NCBI GenBank assembly: GCA_045657265.1
Contig: JAZOSU010000007.1
Coordinates: 1 to 64,000, forward strand
Length of the DNA: 64,000 nt
Origin: RGIG9041 sp045657265
GTDB lineage: Bacteria; Bacillota; Clostridia; Oscillospirales; QAKW01
Direction: 5' to 3'
The stretch's first letter is position 1. Each line of letters begins with the position of its first letter. Under the pieces are notes generated by a model. It saw nothing but the letters and a program-made list of their open reading frames with translations, was not told the DNA's origin and searched no databases. Made by a program: the position numbers and the translations under genes. Positions 41,960 to 52,032 of the stretch are shown here, piece by piece.

Positions 41960-43939
41960 ATGAACAAAAATATTTTTAACCGTACATTTAAATCAACTGA
42001 TTTTGTTCTGCTTGGAATGCTGATTGTTTTTCCAATAGCTACGTTGTTTTTTTACCCGCCGCTTGCTATAGCCGAGTTTTTACTTTCCCTGATATACATT
42101 GCTCTGCGTATCTATTACAGAAAAACTCACAGCGACCAGCTTTACAATTATCTGCAAAGCGTAACCTTATATCTTGACGAAGCTTCAAAAGAAACCCTTA
42201 CAAAATTCCCTATGCCAATTACTCTTCTTGACACAAAAGGAGAAATCGTTTGGTACAACGAGCTTTTTCACAATATTTTAACCGAAAACAAAATCCCTGA
42301 GGTTTTCGGCAAAAACTTTGATGTGATAGTGCCAAGTGTTCCTATCAGCGAACAGTCTCTTTCAAAAAAACATGAGATTACGTTTGCAGGCAGACATTAT
42401 GATTTATTCATTATGCGTCAGGTGGGTTCAAAAGAAGATTTTTATTCAGTATACTGGATGGATATAACCGAAACTAAAAACGAGCTTACAAAACTTCGTT
42501 CTCAGAAATCCTGTCTTGCGTATATACTTATTGACAGTTTTGACGAGCTTCCGTCAACAATAACAGAACTTCAGACTTCTACTTTTATCACAAGAGCTGA
42601 CGTTAAAGTAAGAGCTTTTGTGAAATCCATAAACGGCGTTATGCAAAAGCTCGAGCAAGACAAATATCTTGTTATTTTTGAACAGAAGCATCTGCAGACA
42701 CTTGAAAAAAACAAATTTAAAATTTTATCGGACGTACGTGAAATTGCAGTTGAAGATTTTCACGCAACGCTTTCTATCGGTATCGGTTGCAGCGGTAATT
42801 CCTTAGCAGACAACGATGCAAGTGCAAGAACTGCTCTTGACGTTGCGCTGTCAAGAGGCGGTAATCAGGCAGTTGTACTCCGAAACGAAAAATACAGTTT
42901 TTACGGCGGTCAGAGTGACGGTGCACAAAGACGCAAAAAGGTTAAAGTGCGTATTATGGCAGAAGCTCTTATGGCTCAGGTACAGCATTCCGATAACGTA
43001 ATTATTATGGGTCATAAATACGCAGACCTTGACTGCGTAGGCGCATCGCTGGGTCTTGCAAAATGCATTTCTTCTTTTGGTAAAAACGCTCATATTGTTT
43101 ACAACCCGAAAGAAAACTTATCCAAGGCGATGTATGCTGAATCTTTAAAGATTGCCGAGTTTGAAGATACTTTTATAGAACCGTCTGCAGCTTTAAAGAT
43201 TATCACAGAAAACACTTTACTTATAATCGTTGACACTCACAACTGCGAGTACATTGAAAGTGAAAAAATATACGAAATTGCAAAAAAGGTCGTTGTAATT
43301 GACCATCACAGAAAAACAGTACAGAATGCAATTTCCAACACAGTAATCAATTTTCACGAGCCTAACGCATCTTCCTGCTGCGAAATGGTAAGTGAGCTTT
43401 GTGAAAGCATATCCCATTTGAAACTTTCAAAGCACGTTGCAAATGCTCTTTTATCAGGTATTTTCCTTGATACAAAAACATTTACCGAAAGAACCGGTGT
43501 ACGTACGTTTGAAGCGGCAGCTTATCTTAAAAGACAGGGTGCTGATACCTCAGCTGTTAAAGAGTTTTTTAAAAACGACATTGAAAGTTACAAAAAACAA
43601 ATTGATATGATCAGCGATGCAGAGGTTATTTCTGAGCATTTTGCCGTTTCTGTCTGGCGCGGAGAAAGTTTTGACGGGATTAAACTTATTGCATCTAAAG
43701 CGGCAGATGAAATGCTTAATCTTAACAACATTGACTGTTCATACGTGATTTATCCCGAAAACGGTGATATACACATTTCCGCAAGAAGTGATACCAAGTT
43801 TAACGTTCAGCGAGATATGGAAAAGTTAGGCGGCGGAGGTCACAGAAATGCGGCAGGCGCACAAATACAGGATGCCGACATTGATGCGGTATACGATATG
43901 CTTATTGAAATATTAAAAGATCCGGAAAGAGAGGAATAA
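41960..43939 (+). CDS. gdpP: Cyclic-di-AMP phosphodiesterase GdpP
   Basis: GdpP hydrolyses c-di-AMP to pApA and so tunes potassium, osmotic and wall homeostasis. The 659-aa protein has two N-terminal helices (about 14-52), a PAS domain (about 75-170), a degenerate GGDEF domain (about 175-300), and DHH/DHHA1 domains. These show GHKYADLDCVG (about 350), DHHRK (about 450) and GGGGHRNAAGAQ (about 625). It heads gdpP-rplI-dnaB, a standard Bacillota order. Confidence 0.96.
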   Translation: MNKNIFNRTFKSTDFVLLGMLIVFPIATLFFYPPLAIAEFLLSLIYIALRIYYRKTHSDQLYNYLQSVTLYLDEASKETLTKFPMPITLLDTKGEIVWYNELFHNILTENKIPEVFGKNFDVIVPSVPISEQSLSKKHEITFAGRHYDLFIMRQVGSKEDFYSVYWMDITETKNELTKLRSQKSCLAYILIDSFDELPSTITELQTSTFITRADVKVRAFVKSINGVMQKLEQDKYLVIFEQKHLQTLEKNKFKILSDVREIAVEDFHATLSIGIGCSGNSLADNDASARTALDVALSRGGNQAVVLRNEKYSFYGGQSDGAQRRKKVKVRIMAEALMAQVQHSDNVIIMGHKYADLDCVGASLGLAKCISSFGKNAHIVYNPKENLSKAMYAESLKIAEFEDTFIEPSAALKIITENTLLIIVDTHNCEYIESEKIYEIAKKVVVIDHHRKTVQNAISNTVINFHEPNASSCCEMVSELCESISHLKLSKHVANALLSGIFLDTKTFTERTGVRTFEAAAYLKRQGADTSAVKEFFKNDIESYKKQIDMISDAEVISEHFAVSVWRGESFDGIKLIASKAADEMLNLNNIDCSYVIYPENGDIHISARSDTKFNVQRDMEKLGGGGHRNAAGAQIQDADIDAVYDMLIEILKDPEREE

Positions 43940-43943
43940 CAGA

Positions 43944-44390
43944 ATGAAAGTAATATTACTTCAAGATGTAAAAGGCAAAGGTAAACGCGGAGATCTTATA
44001 AACGTATCCGACGGTTACGGAAGAAATTTTCTTATAGCAAAAGGACTTGCTACAGAAGCTACCGCACAGGTGCAGAATGATTTTTCAGGTAAAGCAAGTG
44101 CTGAAAAATTCAGAATTGAAACAGAAACTGCTGCCGCAAAAGAAAATGCGACTAAGCTTGACGGAAAAACTTTCACACTTAAAGCTCAGGGCGGTGACAG
44201 TGGTAAGCTTTTTGGCAGTATTACTTCAAAAGAAATTGCTGAGTTTATCAAATCTCAGACAGGCGTTGAGGTTGACAAGAAAAAAGTTGAAGTTGACACT
44301 ATCAAAGCTTTCGGCACATATCCCTGTACTGTTAAGCTTTACAAAGGAATCAGCGCTAAAATCAACATCAGTGTAGAAAAGGATAACTAA
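43944..44390 (+). CDS. rplI: 50S ribosomal protein L9
   Basis: L9 (148 aa) has the conserved N-terminus MKVILLQDVKGKGKRGD with the NFLIAKG motif, a long linking helix and a C-terminal domain. It starts 4 bp after gdpP. Confidence 0.97.
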   Translation: MKVILLQDVKGKGKRGDLINVSDGYGRNFLIAKGLATEATAQVQNDFSGKASAEKFRIETETAAAKENATKLDGKTFTLKAQGGDSGKLFGSITSKEIAEFIKSQTGVEVDKKKVEVDTIKAFGTYPCTVKLYKGISAKINISVEKDN

Positions 44391-44392
44391 AA

Positions 44393-45712
44393 ATGGAGCT
44401 TTCCGATATCAGAAGGATACCTCACAGTGTAGAAGCCGAGCAATGTGTCATCGGTTCTATACTTATTGATCCGGGGTGTATAAATCTCATTGCTGACAAG
44501 CTGTCACCTTCTCACTTCTACGTAGAAAAATATGCCGCTATATATGACATAATTTTCAATATGTTTCTCACTAGCAAAAGTATAGATTTTGTAACTGTTC
44601 TTGAAAGTGTTAAAGCTCAGGGTATATTTGATGAGACAGAAGGCAAAAAAGTGCTTTTTGAAATGACTCAGCTTGTTCCAAGCACTAAAAATATTGCAGA
44701 ATATGCAAAAATCATCGTTGAAAAATCAAGTTTGAGAAAACTTATTGATGCATGTGCTGATATTTCTCAGATGTGTTATGAGCAAAGTCAGGATACTACA
44801 AACATACTTGACATTGCAGAAACAAGAATATATGAAATAATGCAGAGCAGAACAAACACTGCTCTTACTCCCATAAAAAATGCAATCTTAGAGAGCTATG
44901 ACAAAATAAACAAAATTGCCAACGATAAAAATGCGTTTATGGGTCTTCAGACACGTTACGGTGAAATTGACAGAATGCTTTCAGGTCTGGGTAAAAGTGA
45001 CCTTATACTTATTGCCGCCCGTCCGGGTGTCGGTAAAACGTCTTTTGCTCTTAACATTGCTCAAAACATTGCCCTTGACAAGCCAAAAAAGACTATTGCC
45101 GTATTTTCACTCGAAATGTCAAACGATCAGCTTGCAAACAGAATGCTTTCTGCTCAGAGCGGAATTGACAATATGAAATTCAGAAACGGTGAGCTTAATG
45201 ACGATGACTGGGTTAAACTTGCAGAAGCGTCGGTTGTTCTTTCTGATACCGAGGTTTATTTTGATGACACTGCAGGTATAACGGTAGCTCAGATGAAAGC
45301 CAAGCTTCGCAGACTTAAAAAGCTTGATCTTATAATCATCGACTATCTTCAGCTTATGTCCGGTGGCGGACGCTACGAAAACAGAACTACTGAAGTAGGC
45401 GCGATTTCAAGAGCTCTTAAAGTTATGGCAAAGGAATTCAACGTTCCCGTCATTACACTTTCACAGCTCAACCGTGAAAGTGAAAAAACAAAATCAAAAC
45501 CACAGCTTTCAAACCTTCGTGAATCGGGTTCAATAGAGCAGGATGCTGATGCTATTTTGTTTTTATGGAAACCCGAAGAAGAGGAATCTGTTGGCGGAAG
45601 CATTGATATTGTAAAATGCGAAGTTGCGAAAAACAGACACGGTCCTACAGGATCAATTGATCTTGCATGGTCACCAAGTACCACAAGATTTACAAATATT
45701 GCTAAAATGTGA
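44393..45712 (+). CDS. dnaB: Replicative DNA helicase DnaB
   Basis: DnaB (called DnaC in B. subtilis) is the hexameric fork helicase. The 439-aa protein has the N-terminal primase-interacting domain starting RIPHSVEAEQCVIGS and a RecA-like C-terminal domain with Walker A ARPGVGKTSF (about 205). No intein or insertion is seen. Confidence 0.97.
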   Translation: MELSDIRRIPHSVEAEQCVIGSILIDPGCINLIADKLSPSHFYVEKYAAIYDIIFNMFLTSKSIDFVTVLESVKAQGIFDETEGKKVLFEMTQLVPSTKNIAEYAKIIVEKSSLRKLIDACADISQMCYEQSQDTTNILDIAETRIYEIMQSRTNTALTPIKNAILESYDKINKIANDKNAFMGLQTRYGEIDRMLSGLGKSDLILIAARPGVGKTSFALNIAQNIALDKPKKTIAVFSLEMSNDQLANRMLSAQSGIDNMKFRNGELNDDDWVKLAEASVVLSDTEVYFDDTAGITVAQMKAKLRRLKKLDLIIIDYLQLMSGGGRYENRTTEVGAISRALKVMAKEFNVPVITLSQLNRESEKTKSKPQLSNLRESGSIEQDADAILFLWKPEEEESVGGSIDIVKCEVAKNRHGPTGSIDLAWSPSTTRFTNIAKM

Positions 45713-47019
45713 TGTTACAGGAAAAAGTATTAAACACAATAAAAAATTCAGATTTAATTCCCGAAGGATGCGTTGTTATTGCTGCGGTTTCAGGGGGGGC
45801 AGATTCGGTTTGTCTTTTAGACATACTCATTAGTCTTTCAGAAAAGCTTTCTTTTTCTGTAGAATGTGCCCACGTTAACCATAACCTACGAGGCGCCGAA
45901 TCTGACGGTGACGAAGCATACGTCAGACATCTATGCGAAAAATACGGAATAACATTACACGTAAAAAGTGTTGACGTCAAAGCATTATCCAAGGGCAAAA
46001 GCATTGAGGATACTGCAAGAAAAGTCAGATATGATTTTTTTGAGCAGTTATGCAAAAACAGAAATGCAAAGGTTGCAACCGCCCACACCCTTAACGATAA
46101 TACCGAAACTTTCTTTATAAATCTGTTAAGAGGCAGTTCAAGCAGAGGACTTTCGGGAATACCAATTAAAAGAGATAACGTTATAAGACCGTTACTTGAC
46201 GTCACAAGAGACGAAATTATAGAATATCTGAAAAAACAGAATCTCAAGTTTTGTACCGACAGTACAAATGCGGATACAGATTTTTTAAGAAATTTCATAA
46301 GACACAACATTGTTCCCGTATTTGAAAGCAGAGACGGAATAAGCCTTCACAAAAGTGTCAAAAAAGCTACGACTAATCTGCAAAAAGAAAGTGAAGCTCT
46401 GGATATCATAACTGATAATATGATAACCGACAACGTGAATACTCTCAAAACTTATTCCGATGCAGTTCTATACAGAGTGCTTACGAAAATGCTCGAAAAA
46501 GAACAAGGGATTATTCTTGACAGCGTTCATTTTAATGCTGTAAAATCTCTTTTATACAAGCAAAGCGGAAAAGAACAGATTCAAGGTGACATTTACGCTT
46601 TTTTAAGCAGAGGAAAACTATATTTTGCAAAGCTTTATCTCAAAACTTCCGACGAATATCCGCTTGAGTTGGGCGAAAATAACATATTTGGAAAAAATAT
46701 ATTAATAAAAAAGCCTGAAGAAATTTACAAAGCTTTAACAAAATACTGCATTGACTGTGATAAAATAAACGGTAGTTTATATATAAGAATGAGAAAAGAC
46801 GGAGATGTTTTTAACTGCATCGGAAGAAATTCCAGCACAAAACTGTCAAAACTTCTCAAAAATGATAAACTTCCTCAGGATTTGCGGGACAGTCTTGCTG
46901 TTATTTGCGACGAAAGTGGAAAAATCGTATTTGTCGAAAAATACGGTGCAGATGAAGACGTAAAAATCACAAACGAGTCCAAAAACATAATAAGTATTGA
47001 AATCAAGGGGAAAATATAA
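45712..47019 (+). CDS. tilS: tRNA-Ile lysidine synthase TilS
   Basis: TilS attaches lysine to C34 of tRNA-Ile(CAU), allowing AUA decoding. The 435-aa protein has the PP-loop AVSGGADSV (about 27) and a C-terminal TilS domain. The ATG at 45712 overlaps the dnaB stop (TGATG); a GTG one codon earlier is also in frame. Confidence 0.95.
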   Translation: MLQEKVLNTIKNSDLIPEGCVVIAAVSGGADSVCLLDILISLSEKLSFSVECAHVNHNLRGAESDGDEAYVRHLCEKYGITLHVKSVDVKALSKGKSIEDTARKVRYDFFEQLCKNRNAKVATAHTLNDNTETFFINLLRGSSSRGLSGIPIKRDNVIRPLLDVTRDEIIEYLKKQNLKFCTDSTNADTDFLRNFIRHNIVPVFESRDGISLHKSVKKATTNLQKESEALDIITDNMITDNVNTLKTYSDAVLYRVLTKMLEKEQGIILDSVHFNAVKSLLYKQSGKEQIQGDIYAFLSRGKLYFAKLYLKTSDEYPLELGENNIFGKNILIKKPEEIYKALTKYCIDCDKINGSLYIRMRKDGDVFNCIGRNSSTKLSKLLKNDKLPQDLRDSLAVICDESGKIVFVEKYGADEDVKITNESKNIISIEIKGKI

Positions 47020-47020
47020 A

Positions 47021-47557
47021 ATGATAAACGACATTGAATATGTTCTTATTTCAGAAGAGCAAATAAAAAGTAAACTATGTGAGCTTGGAGAAAAAATTTC
47101 TCAGCATTACAATGGTAAAAATTTACTTGTAATATCAATTCTTAAAGGTGCCGCTGTTTTTATGGCTGATATTATCAGACACATAAACATTCCTCTGCAA
47201 ATTGATTTTATGGTGGTTTCAAGTTACGGCAAAGGAACAAATACATCCGGAAGCGTAAAAATTATCAAAGATCTTGATATTGACGTCAGAGATTACGACA
47301 TACTTATCGTAGAGGATATTCTCGACAGCGGTGTTACTCTTTCAAATCTTATTAAGGTTTTAGAATCAAGAAATCCAAAATCAGTTAAAATATGTTCTTT
47401 ATTAAGCAAACCCGAAAGACACAAGGTTAAAGTTCCTCTTGAATATTTGGGATTCGAAGTTCCCGACGAATTTGTTGTGGGCTACGGTCTTGATTATGCA
47501 GAGCGTTACAGAAATTTACCTTTTATCGGTGTACTTAAAAGAGAAATTTATTCATAA
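47021..47557 (+). CDS. hpt: Hypoxanthine phosphoribosyltransferase
   Basis: The enzyme salvages hypoxanthine or guanine with PRPP. The 178-aa protein has the PRPP-binding loop VEDILDSGVT (about 100) and KGAAVFMADI. The ATG at 47021 stands behind AAGGGG, directly after tilS. The tilS-hpt-ftsH order is standard in Bacillota. Confidence 0.96.
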   Translation: MINDIEYVLISEEQIKSKLCELGEKISQHYNGKNLLVISILKGAAVFMADIIRHINIPLQIDFMVVSSYGKGTNTSGSVKIIKDLDIDVRDYDILIVEDILDSGVTLSNLIKVLESRNPKSVKICSLLSKPERHKVKVPLEYLGFEVPDEFVVGYGLDYAERYRNLPFIGVLKREIYS

Positions 47558-47577
47558 ATTTATTCCAAATACGGAGA

Positions 47578-49524
47578 ATGGAGAAAGACTTGAAGAAGAA
47601 AAGAAATGTTGGAGGGTTTATATACCTAACTATACTGGTAGTAATTATCATTTCGATTTTTTCTACCGTTGCGGGCGGTGCAAAACCGACTGCTGTAACT
47701 TACAAAAAACTTGTTGATCTTTTTGCAGATGAGCAAGTAACCGAATTCAGCGTGGTAGGTTATGATATTTCCTGTAAATTAAAAGACGGTTCTATGGTTA
47801 CACATGAACTTTTATCTTTTGAAATGTTCAGAACAAACATATTTGAAAAATATGTTATTCCTCAGCAAGAGGCAGGAATTATTACAGAATACAACCTTGA
47901 AGAAGGATTCTCACTTCCATGGTGGGTTTCATTCCTCCCCTATTTACTTATAATAGGTACCATTATTCTGTTTTGGGTATTCACATCAAAACAGATGGGT
48001 GGTAAAGGCGGCGCAGGTTTTGCAAAACCCAGAATCAAAATGGGATCTGATGAAAAGAAAAAGAAAACCTTTAATGACGTTGCCGGTGCTGACGAAGAAA
48101 AACAGGAACTTACAGAAATCGTTGATTTTCTTAAATCACCGAAAAAGTATCTTGACATAGGCGCAAGAATTCCGAAAGGGGTATTACTTGTGGGCCCTCC
48201 CGGAACAGGTAAAACATTACTTGCAAAAGCTGTTGCGGGTGAAGCTGACGTTCCGTTTTTCTCAATATCAGGTTCGGATTTTGTTGAATTATACGTTGGT
48301 GTCGGTGCATCAAGGGTACGCAGTCTTTTTGACGAAGCTAAAAAGAACGCGCCTTGCATCATATTCATTGACGAAATTGATGCGGTAGGCAGACACAGAG
48401 GCTCAGGTATCGGTGGCGGTCACGATGAACGCGAACAGACACTTAACCAGTTACTTGTTGAAATGGACGGTTTCGGTCAATATTCAGGCGTAATCGTTAT
48501 GGCAGCAACAAACCGTGTTGATACCCTCGACCCTGCTCTTTTACGTGCAGGACGATTTGACAGACAGGTTTACGTTGGAAGACCTGACCAGAAAGGCCGT
48601 GAAGAAATCCTTCAGGTACACGCAAGAGGAAAAAAATTCGAAAGTGACGTCGATTTTGAAGCTGTTGCAAAAAGCACGGTAGGTTTCACGGGAGCAGATC
48701 TTGAAAATCTTCTTAACGAAGCGGCGCTTTTAGCGGCAAGAGAAAACAAACCTCTCATTTCAAATCAGCATATACAGGATTCTGTTATGAAAGTAATTGC
48801 AGGACCTGAAAAGAAATCACGTAAAATTGTAGAAAAAGAAAGAAAGCTTACCGCTTTCCACGAAGCAGGTCATGCTGTTGTTAATAAGTTTTTGGAAACT
48901 GCCGACGAAGTACACGAAATTTCAATTATACCGCGCGGTATGGCAGGCGGATATACAATGAGTCTGCCGAAAGAAGATCTTTCATATTCTACAAAAAATA
49001 TGATGTTTGAAGAAATTGTTTCTCTCCTTGGCGGACGTGTAAGTGAAAAGCTTTATCTTGATGACATTTCAACAGGCGCGTCAAACGATATTCAGAGAGC
49101 AACATCCATTGCAAACGCTATGGTAACAAGATACGGTATGAGTGATAAACTTGGTCCGATTCTTTACGGTAAAGATTCAAACGAAGTATTTCTCGGTTAC
49201 GATCTTTCTACACAAAAAGGTTATTCAGAACACATAGCTTCTATTATTGATGACGAAATCAAAAGTATAATTGACAAAGCTTATGAGCTTGCTGAAAAAA
49301 TTCTTTCAGAGCACGCCCTACAGGTTGAAACTGTTGCAAATATTCTTCTTGAAAAAGAAAAAATCAGCGGAGAAGAGTTTGCGGCTATTATGGATGGCAA
49401 ACCTTTCCCGGAAAAAGATGCTGAATCTGAAGTTCAGACATCTGAAGATACAACTGATTCATCGGAAACCGAAGCTACAGACGTTCAAGACATAGCTGAA
49501 AACACAGAAGATACTAATCAGTAA
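47578..49524 (+). CDS. ftsH: ATP-dependent zinc metalloprotease FtsH
   Basis: FtsH degrades membrane and some soluble proteins. The 648-aa protein has two helices (about 13-33 and 117-136), an AAA+ domain with Walker A GPPGTGKT (206-213), Walker B IIFIDEIDA and SRH RAGRFDRQV, and a protease domain with HEAGH (about 425). Its acidic Ser/Thr/Glu-rich tail (last 35 aa) is variable. The ATG at 47578 lies very close to GGAG; a TTG at 47590 with GGAG 5-6 nt upstream is an alternative start. Confidence 0.96.
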   Translation: MEKDLKKKRNVGGFIYLTILVVIIISIFSTVAGGAKPTAVTYKKLVDLFADEQVTEFSVVGYDISCKLKDGSMVTHELLSFEMFRTNIFEKYVIPQQEAGIITEYNLEEGFSLPWWVSFLPYLLIIGTIILFWVFTSKQMGGKGGAGFAKPRIKMGSDEKKKKTFNDVAGADEEKQELTEIVDFLKSPKKYLDIGARIPKGVLLVGPPGTGKTLLAKAVAGEADVPFFSISGSDFVELYVGVGASRVRSLFDEAKKNAPCIIFIDEIDAVGRHRGSGIGGGHDEREQTLNQLLVEMDGFGQYSGVIVMAATNRVDTLDPALLRAGRFDRQVYVGRPDQKGREEILQVHARGKKFESDVDFEAVAKSTVGFTGADLENLLNEAALLAARENKPLISNQHIQDSVMKVIAGPEKKSRKIVEKERKLTAFHEAGHAVVNKFLETADEVHEISIIPRGMAGGYTMSLPKEDLSYSTKNMMFEEIVSLLGGRVSEKLYLDDISTGASNDIQRATSIANAMVTRYGMSDKLGPILYGKDSNEVFLGYDLSTQKGYSEHIASIIDDEIKSIIDKAYELAEKILSEHALQVETVANILLEKEKISGEEFAAIMDGKPFPEKDAESEVQTSEDTTDSSETEATDVQDIAENTEDTNQ

Positions 49525-49530
49525 AACTAA

Positions 49531-49560
49531 AAAGCCAAAAGGAAAAATCCTTTTGGCTTT
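49531..49560. terminator. Bidirectional terminator between ftsH and queH
   Basis: AAAGCCAAAAGGA and TCCTTTTGGCTTT form a 13-bp stem followed by T-runs. Confidence 0.9.
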
Positions 49561-49561
49561 T

Positions 49562-50146
49562 TTACTTAGAAAATACACAACCGCAATAATGCTGTCTGTA
49601 GAGATTATATTGTCGGGAAAGTTCTATTGAACGAAGATACCCCGAACGTTTTTTAAAATCGGAATAAAGCCATTCAATACCATATTTTTCCCCTATTTGT
49701 TTTCCTGTTTCATTAATCAAAGGAGCGTTTTTATGCGGACTTACGGTAAGAGTTGTTGCAAATAGTGTAAAGCCTTTTTCCTTTGCAAGTTTAGCGGTAT
49801 ACTCAAGTCTCATTTCAAAGCATTTTGTACAACGTTCCCCACCTTCTATACATTCTTCAAAACCTTTTACTTTCTCGAAAAAGTTTTCTGCATCATAATC
49901 GCAGTCCAAAACAGGAACTCCAAGTATTTTACAAAGTCTTTTTTGTTCCGAAAGACGCAGTTTGTATTCCTCAGAGGGATGAATATTAGGATTATAGAAA
50001 AAGACGGTTATATCAAAATATTTTGACAAGTATTCTATTACATATGAACTGCACGGACCGCAACAGCTATGAAGAGCAAGTGGTTTTCTTTCTTTCATAT
50101 TATCTATATATTTATCAAGTTCAAGTTGGTAGTTAATAATAATCAC
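49562..50146 (-). CDS. queH: Epoxyqueuosine reductase QueH
   Basis: QueH makes the last reduction to queuosine in tRNA anticodons, the non-cobalamin alternative to QueG. Cys motifs match: HSCCGPCSS, ERCTKCFEMRL and the terminal HYCGC. The homologous N-terminus (…INYQLELDKYI) begins at a run of ATT codons behind AGAGGTG. The only conventional in-frame starts are a GTG at 50146, inside that AGAGGTG, and an ATG 16 codons later without a ribosome-binding site. The coordinates use the GTG; AUU starts at 50140 or 50137 are possible. Confidence 0.9.
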   Translation of the reverse strand: MIIINYQLELDKYIDNMKERKPLALHSCCGPCSSYVIEYLSKYFDITVFFYNPNIHPSEEYKLRLSEQKRLCKILGVPVLDCDYDAENFFEKVKGFEECIEGGERCTKCFEMRLEYTAKLAKEKGFTLFATTLTVSPHKNAPLINETGKQIGEKYGIEWLYSDFKKRSGYLRSIELSRQYNLYRQHYCGCVFSK

Positions 50147-50155
50147 CTCTTATAA

Positions 50156-50184
50156 ATTATATAGCCAAAACCATTGATTTTCAA
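50156..50184 (-). promoter_or_regulatory. queH promoter
   Basis: TTGAAA (50179-50184), 17 bp, TATAAT (50156-50161) on the minus strand. The expected start at about 50150 leaves a leader of only about 4-13 nt. Confidence 0.75.
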
Positions 50185-50202
50185 GAGTGATAAATTTATA
50201 AT
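50174..50202 (+). promoter_or_regulatory. Promoter of the YgiQ-like gene
   Basis: TTGATT (50174-50179), 17 bp, TATAAT (50197-50202). Its -35 shares base 50179 with the queH -35, so the two divergent promoters may compete. Confidence 0.75.
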
Positions 50203-50244
50203 AGATATACTAAATAGATATGTTAATCAGAAAGGAGAAATTCA

Positions 50245-51978
50245 ATGGAGCTTGCAAACAAACCTCTTGCTGTTACAATTGAAGAACTTTCAGGAAAGCA
50301 ACCCGATTTTATAATAGTCAGCGGTGATGCATACATAGACCATCCGTCTTTCGGAACTGCAATAATAGGCAGAGTTTTGGAAAATGCAGGTTTTACAGTT
50401 GCGGTAATTCCCCAACCCGACTGGAAAAGCACTAAAGATTTCGAAAAATTCGGACGCCCAAGACTTGCTTTTTTAGTTAATGCAGGTAACATTGACTCAA
50501 TGGTTGCAAATTACACTGTAGCTAAGCGTCGCAGAGACTATGACTATTATTCTCCGGGAGGTAAAATCGGTAAAAGACCCGACAGAGCCGTTACCGTTTA
50601 TTGCAACAAAATCCGCGAGGCTTATTCAGATATGCCTATAGTAATTGGCGGTATCGAATCTTCTCTTCGAAGATTTGCCCATTATGATTATTGGGATAAC
50701 AAAATAAGAAAAAGCGTACTTATTGACAGTAGCGCAGACATTCTGATATACGGTATGGGAGAAAGAGCCATACTCAGAATTGCAAATCTCTTAGACAAGG
50801 GTGTCCCTGTTTCAAAAATACGTGATGTTGCAGGAACTTGCATTTTAGCCGAAAAAGATTATATCCCAAAGGGAGAACATATAAATCTTCCTTCTTACCG
50901 CGCAATAGTATCAGATAAAATCAAATATGCAAATTCTTTTAAAATACAGTATCAGAACTGTGACCATATTTCAGGAAAAATACTATGCGAACAGTACGAC
51001 GAAGGATTACTTGTTCAGAATCCACCGGCCGCACCTCTTAACACTAAAGAATTAGATGAACTTGCAAAGCTTCCTTACACAAGAAAAATACATCCCATCT
51101 ATGAAAAAGTAGGAGTACCTGCCATAACAGAAATTGAGTTTTCGGTAACTCACAACAGAGGATGTTTCGGCGGATGTGCTTTTTGCGCCATAGCATACCA
51201 TCAAGGCAGAGCGGTCACATCACGAAGCATAGATTCTGTCATTGAAGAAATAGAACTTTTAACGACTCTTCCGAATTTCAAAGGATACATTCACGACATA
51301 GGCGGACCTACTGCTAATTTTAGAAAAGGGCCTTGCAAAGCTGTATGTGACGGTAAAAAAGGAGTATGCAAAGACAGAAGATGTCTGACTCCTGAGCCTT
51401 GTAAAAATCTTATAATTGACCACAGTGAATACATTGAGTTATTACAAAAAGCCTGTGCTGTCAAAGGTGTTAAAAAAGTTTTTGTACGTTCGGGAATACG
51501 CCACGATTACGTAATGGCAGACAAAAAATACGGCGGACGTTTTATAGAGACGCTTGCAAAAAATCACGTATCAGGTCAGCTCCGAACTGCCCCCGAACAC
51601 ATCTGCCCCGAAGTTTTGACTCTTATGGGAAAACCCTCTTACAAACTACACGAACAGTTTGTTACAAAATTTGATGCAGCAAGTAAAAAGTTCGGTCTCA
51701 AGCAATACGTTGTTCCCTATCTTATGTCTTCCCATCCCGGCTCGACTATTGACAGTGCAAAACGACTTTCAAAATACATTATGTCAAACAAATTAAAATC
51801 TGATCAGGTACAGGATTTTTATCCCACACCTGCAACTGCGGCAACTGTTATGTATTACACGGGAGTGAATCCCTTCAATGGAAAAAAAGTGTACGTTGCA
51901 ACTGCACCTAAAGAAAAACAGATACAACGCTCTATGCTTTCTAAAAAGCCTTATCAAATAAAAAGGTTGAAAAAATAG
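50245..51978 (+). CDS. YgiQ family radical SAM protein
   Basis: This 577-aa protein has an N-terminal domain (PDFIIVSGDAYIDHPSFG), the radical SAM Cys motif in RGCFGGCAFCAI (about 310), and a long C-terminal part, matching YgiQ (UPF0313). Extra Cys (CKAVCDGKKGVCKDRRC, about 375) may bind a further cluster. The reaction is not known. AAAGGAG precedes the ATG. Confidence 0.9.
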   Translation: MELANKPLAVTIEELSGKQPDFIIVSGDAYIDHPSFGTAIIGRVLENAGFTVAVIPQPDWKSTKDFEKFGRPRLAFLVNAGNIDSMVANYTVAKRRRDYDYYSPGGKIGKRPDRAVTVYCNKIREAYSDMPIVIGGIESSLRRFAHYDYWDNKIRKSVLIDSSADILIYGMGERAILRIANLLDKGVPVSKIRDVAGTCILAEKDYIPKGEHINLPSYRAIVSDKIKYANSFKIQYQNCDHISGKILCEQYDEGLLVQNPPAAPLNTKELDELAKLPYTRKIHPIYEKVGVPAITEIEFSVTHNRGCFGGCAFCAIAYHQGRAVTSRSIDSVIEEIELLTTLPNFKGYIHDIGGPTANFRKGPCKAVCDGKKGVCKDRRCLTPEPCKNLIIDHSEYIELLQKACAVKGVKKVFVRSGIRHDYVMADKKYGGRFIETLAKNHVSGQLRTAPEHICPEVLTLMGKPSYKLHEQFVTKFDAASKKFGLKQYVVPYLMSSHPGSTIDSAKRLSKYIMSNKLKSDQVQDFYPTPATAATVMYYTGVNPFNGKKVYVATAPKEKQIQRSMLSKKPYQIKRLKK

Positions 51979-51995
51979 TAATAATATGGTAGAAT
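51967..51995 (+). promoter_or_regulatory. putP promoter
   Basis: TTGAAA (51967-51972), 17 bp, TAGAAT (51990-51995), partly inside the end of the upstream gene. Confidence 0.65.
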
Positions 51996-52032
51996 GCTTA
52001 ATTATTTGATAAACTAAGCGAGGAAACAAATT

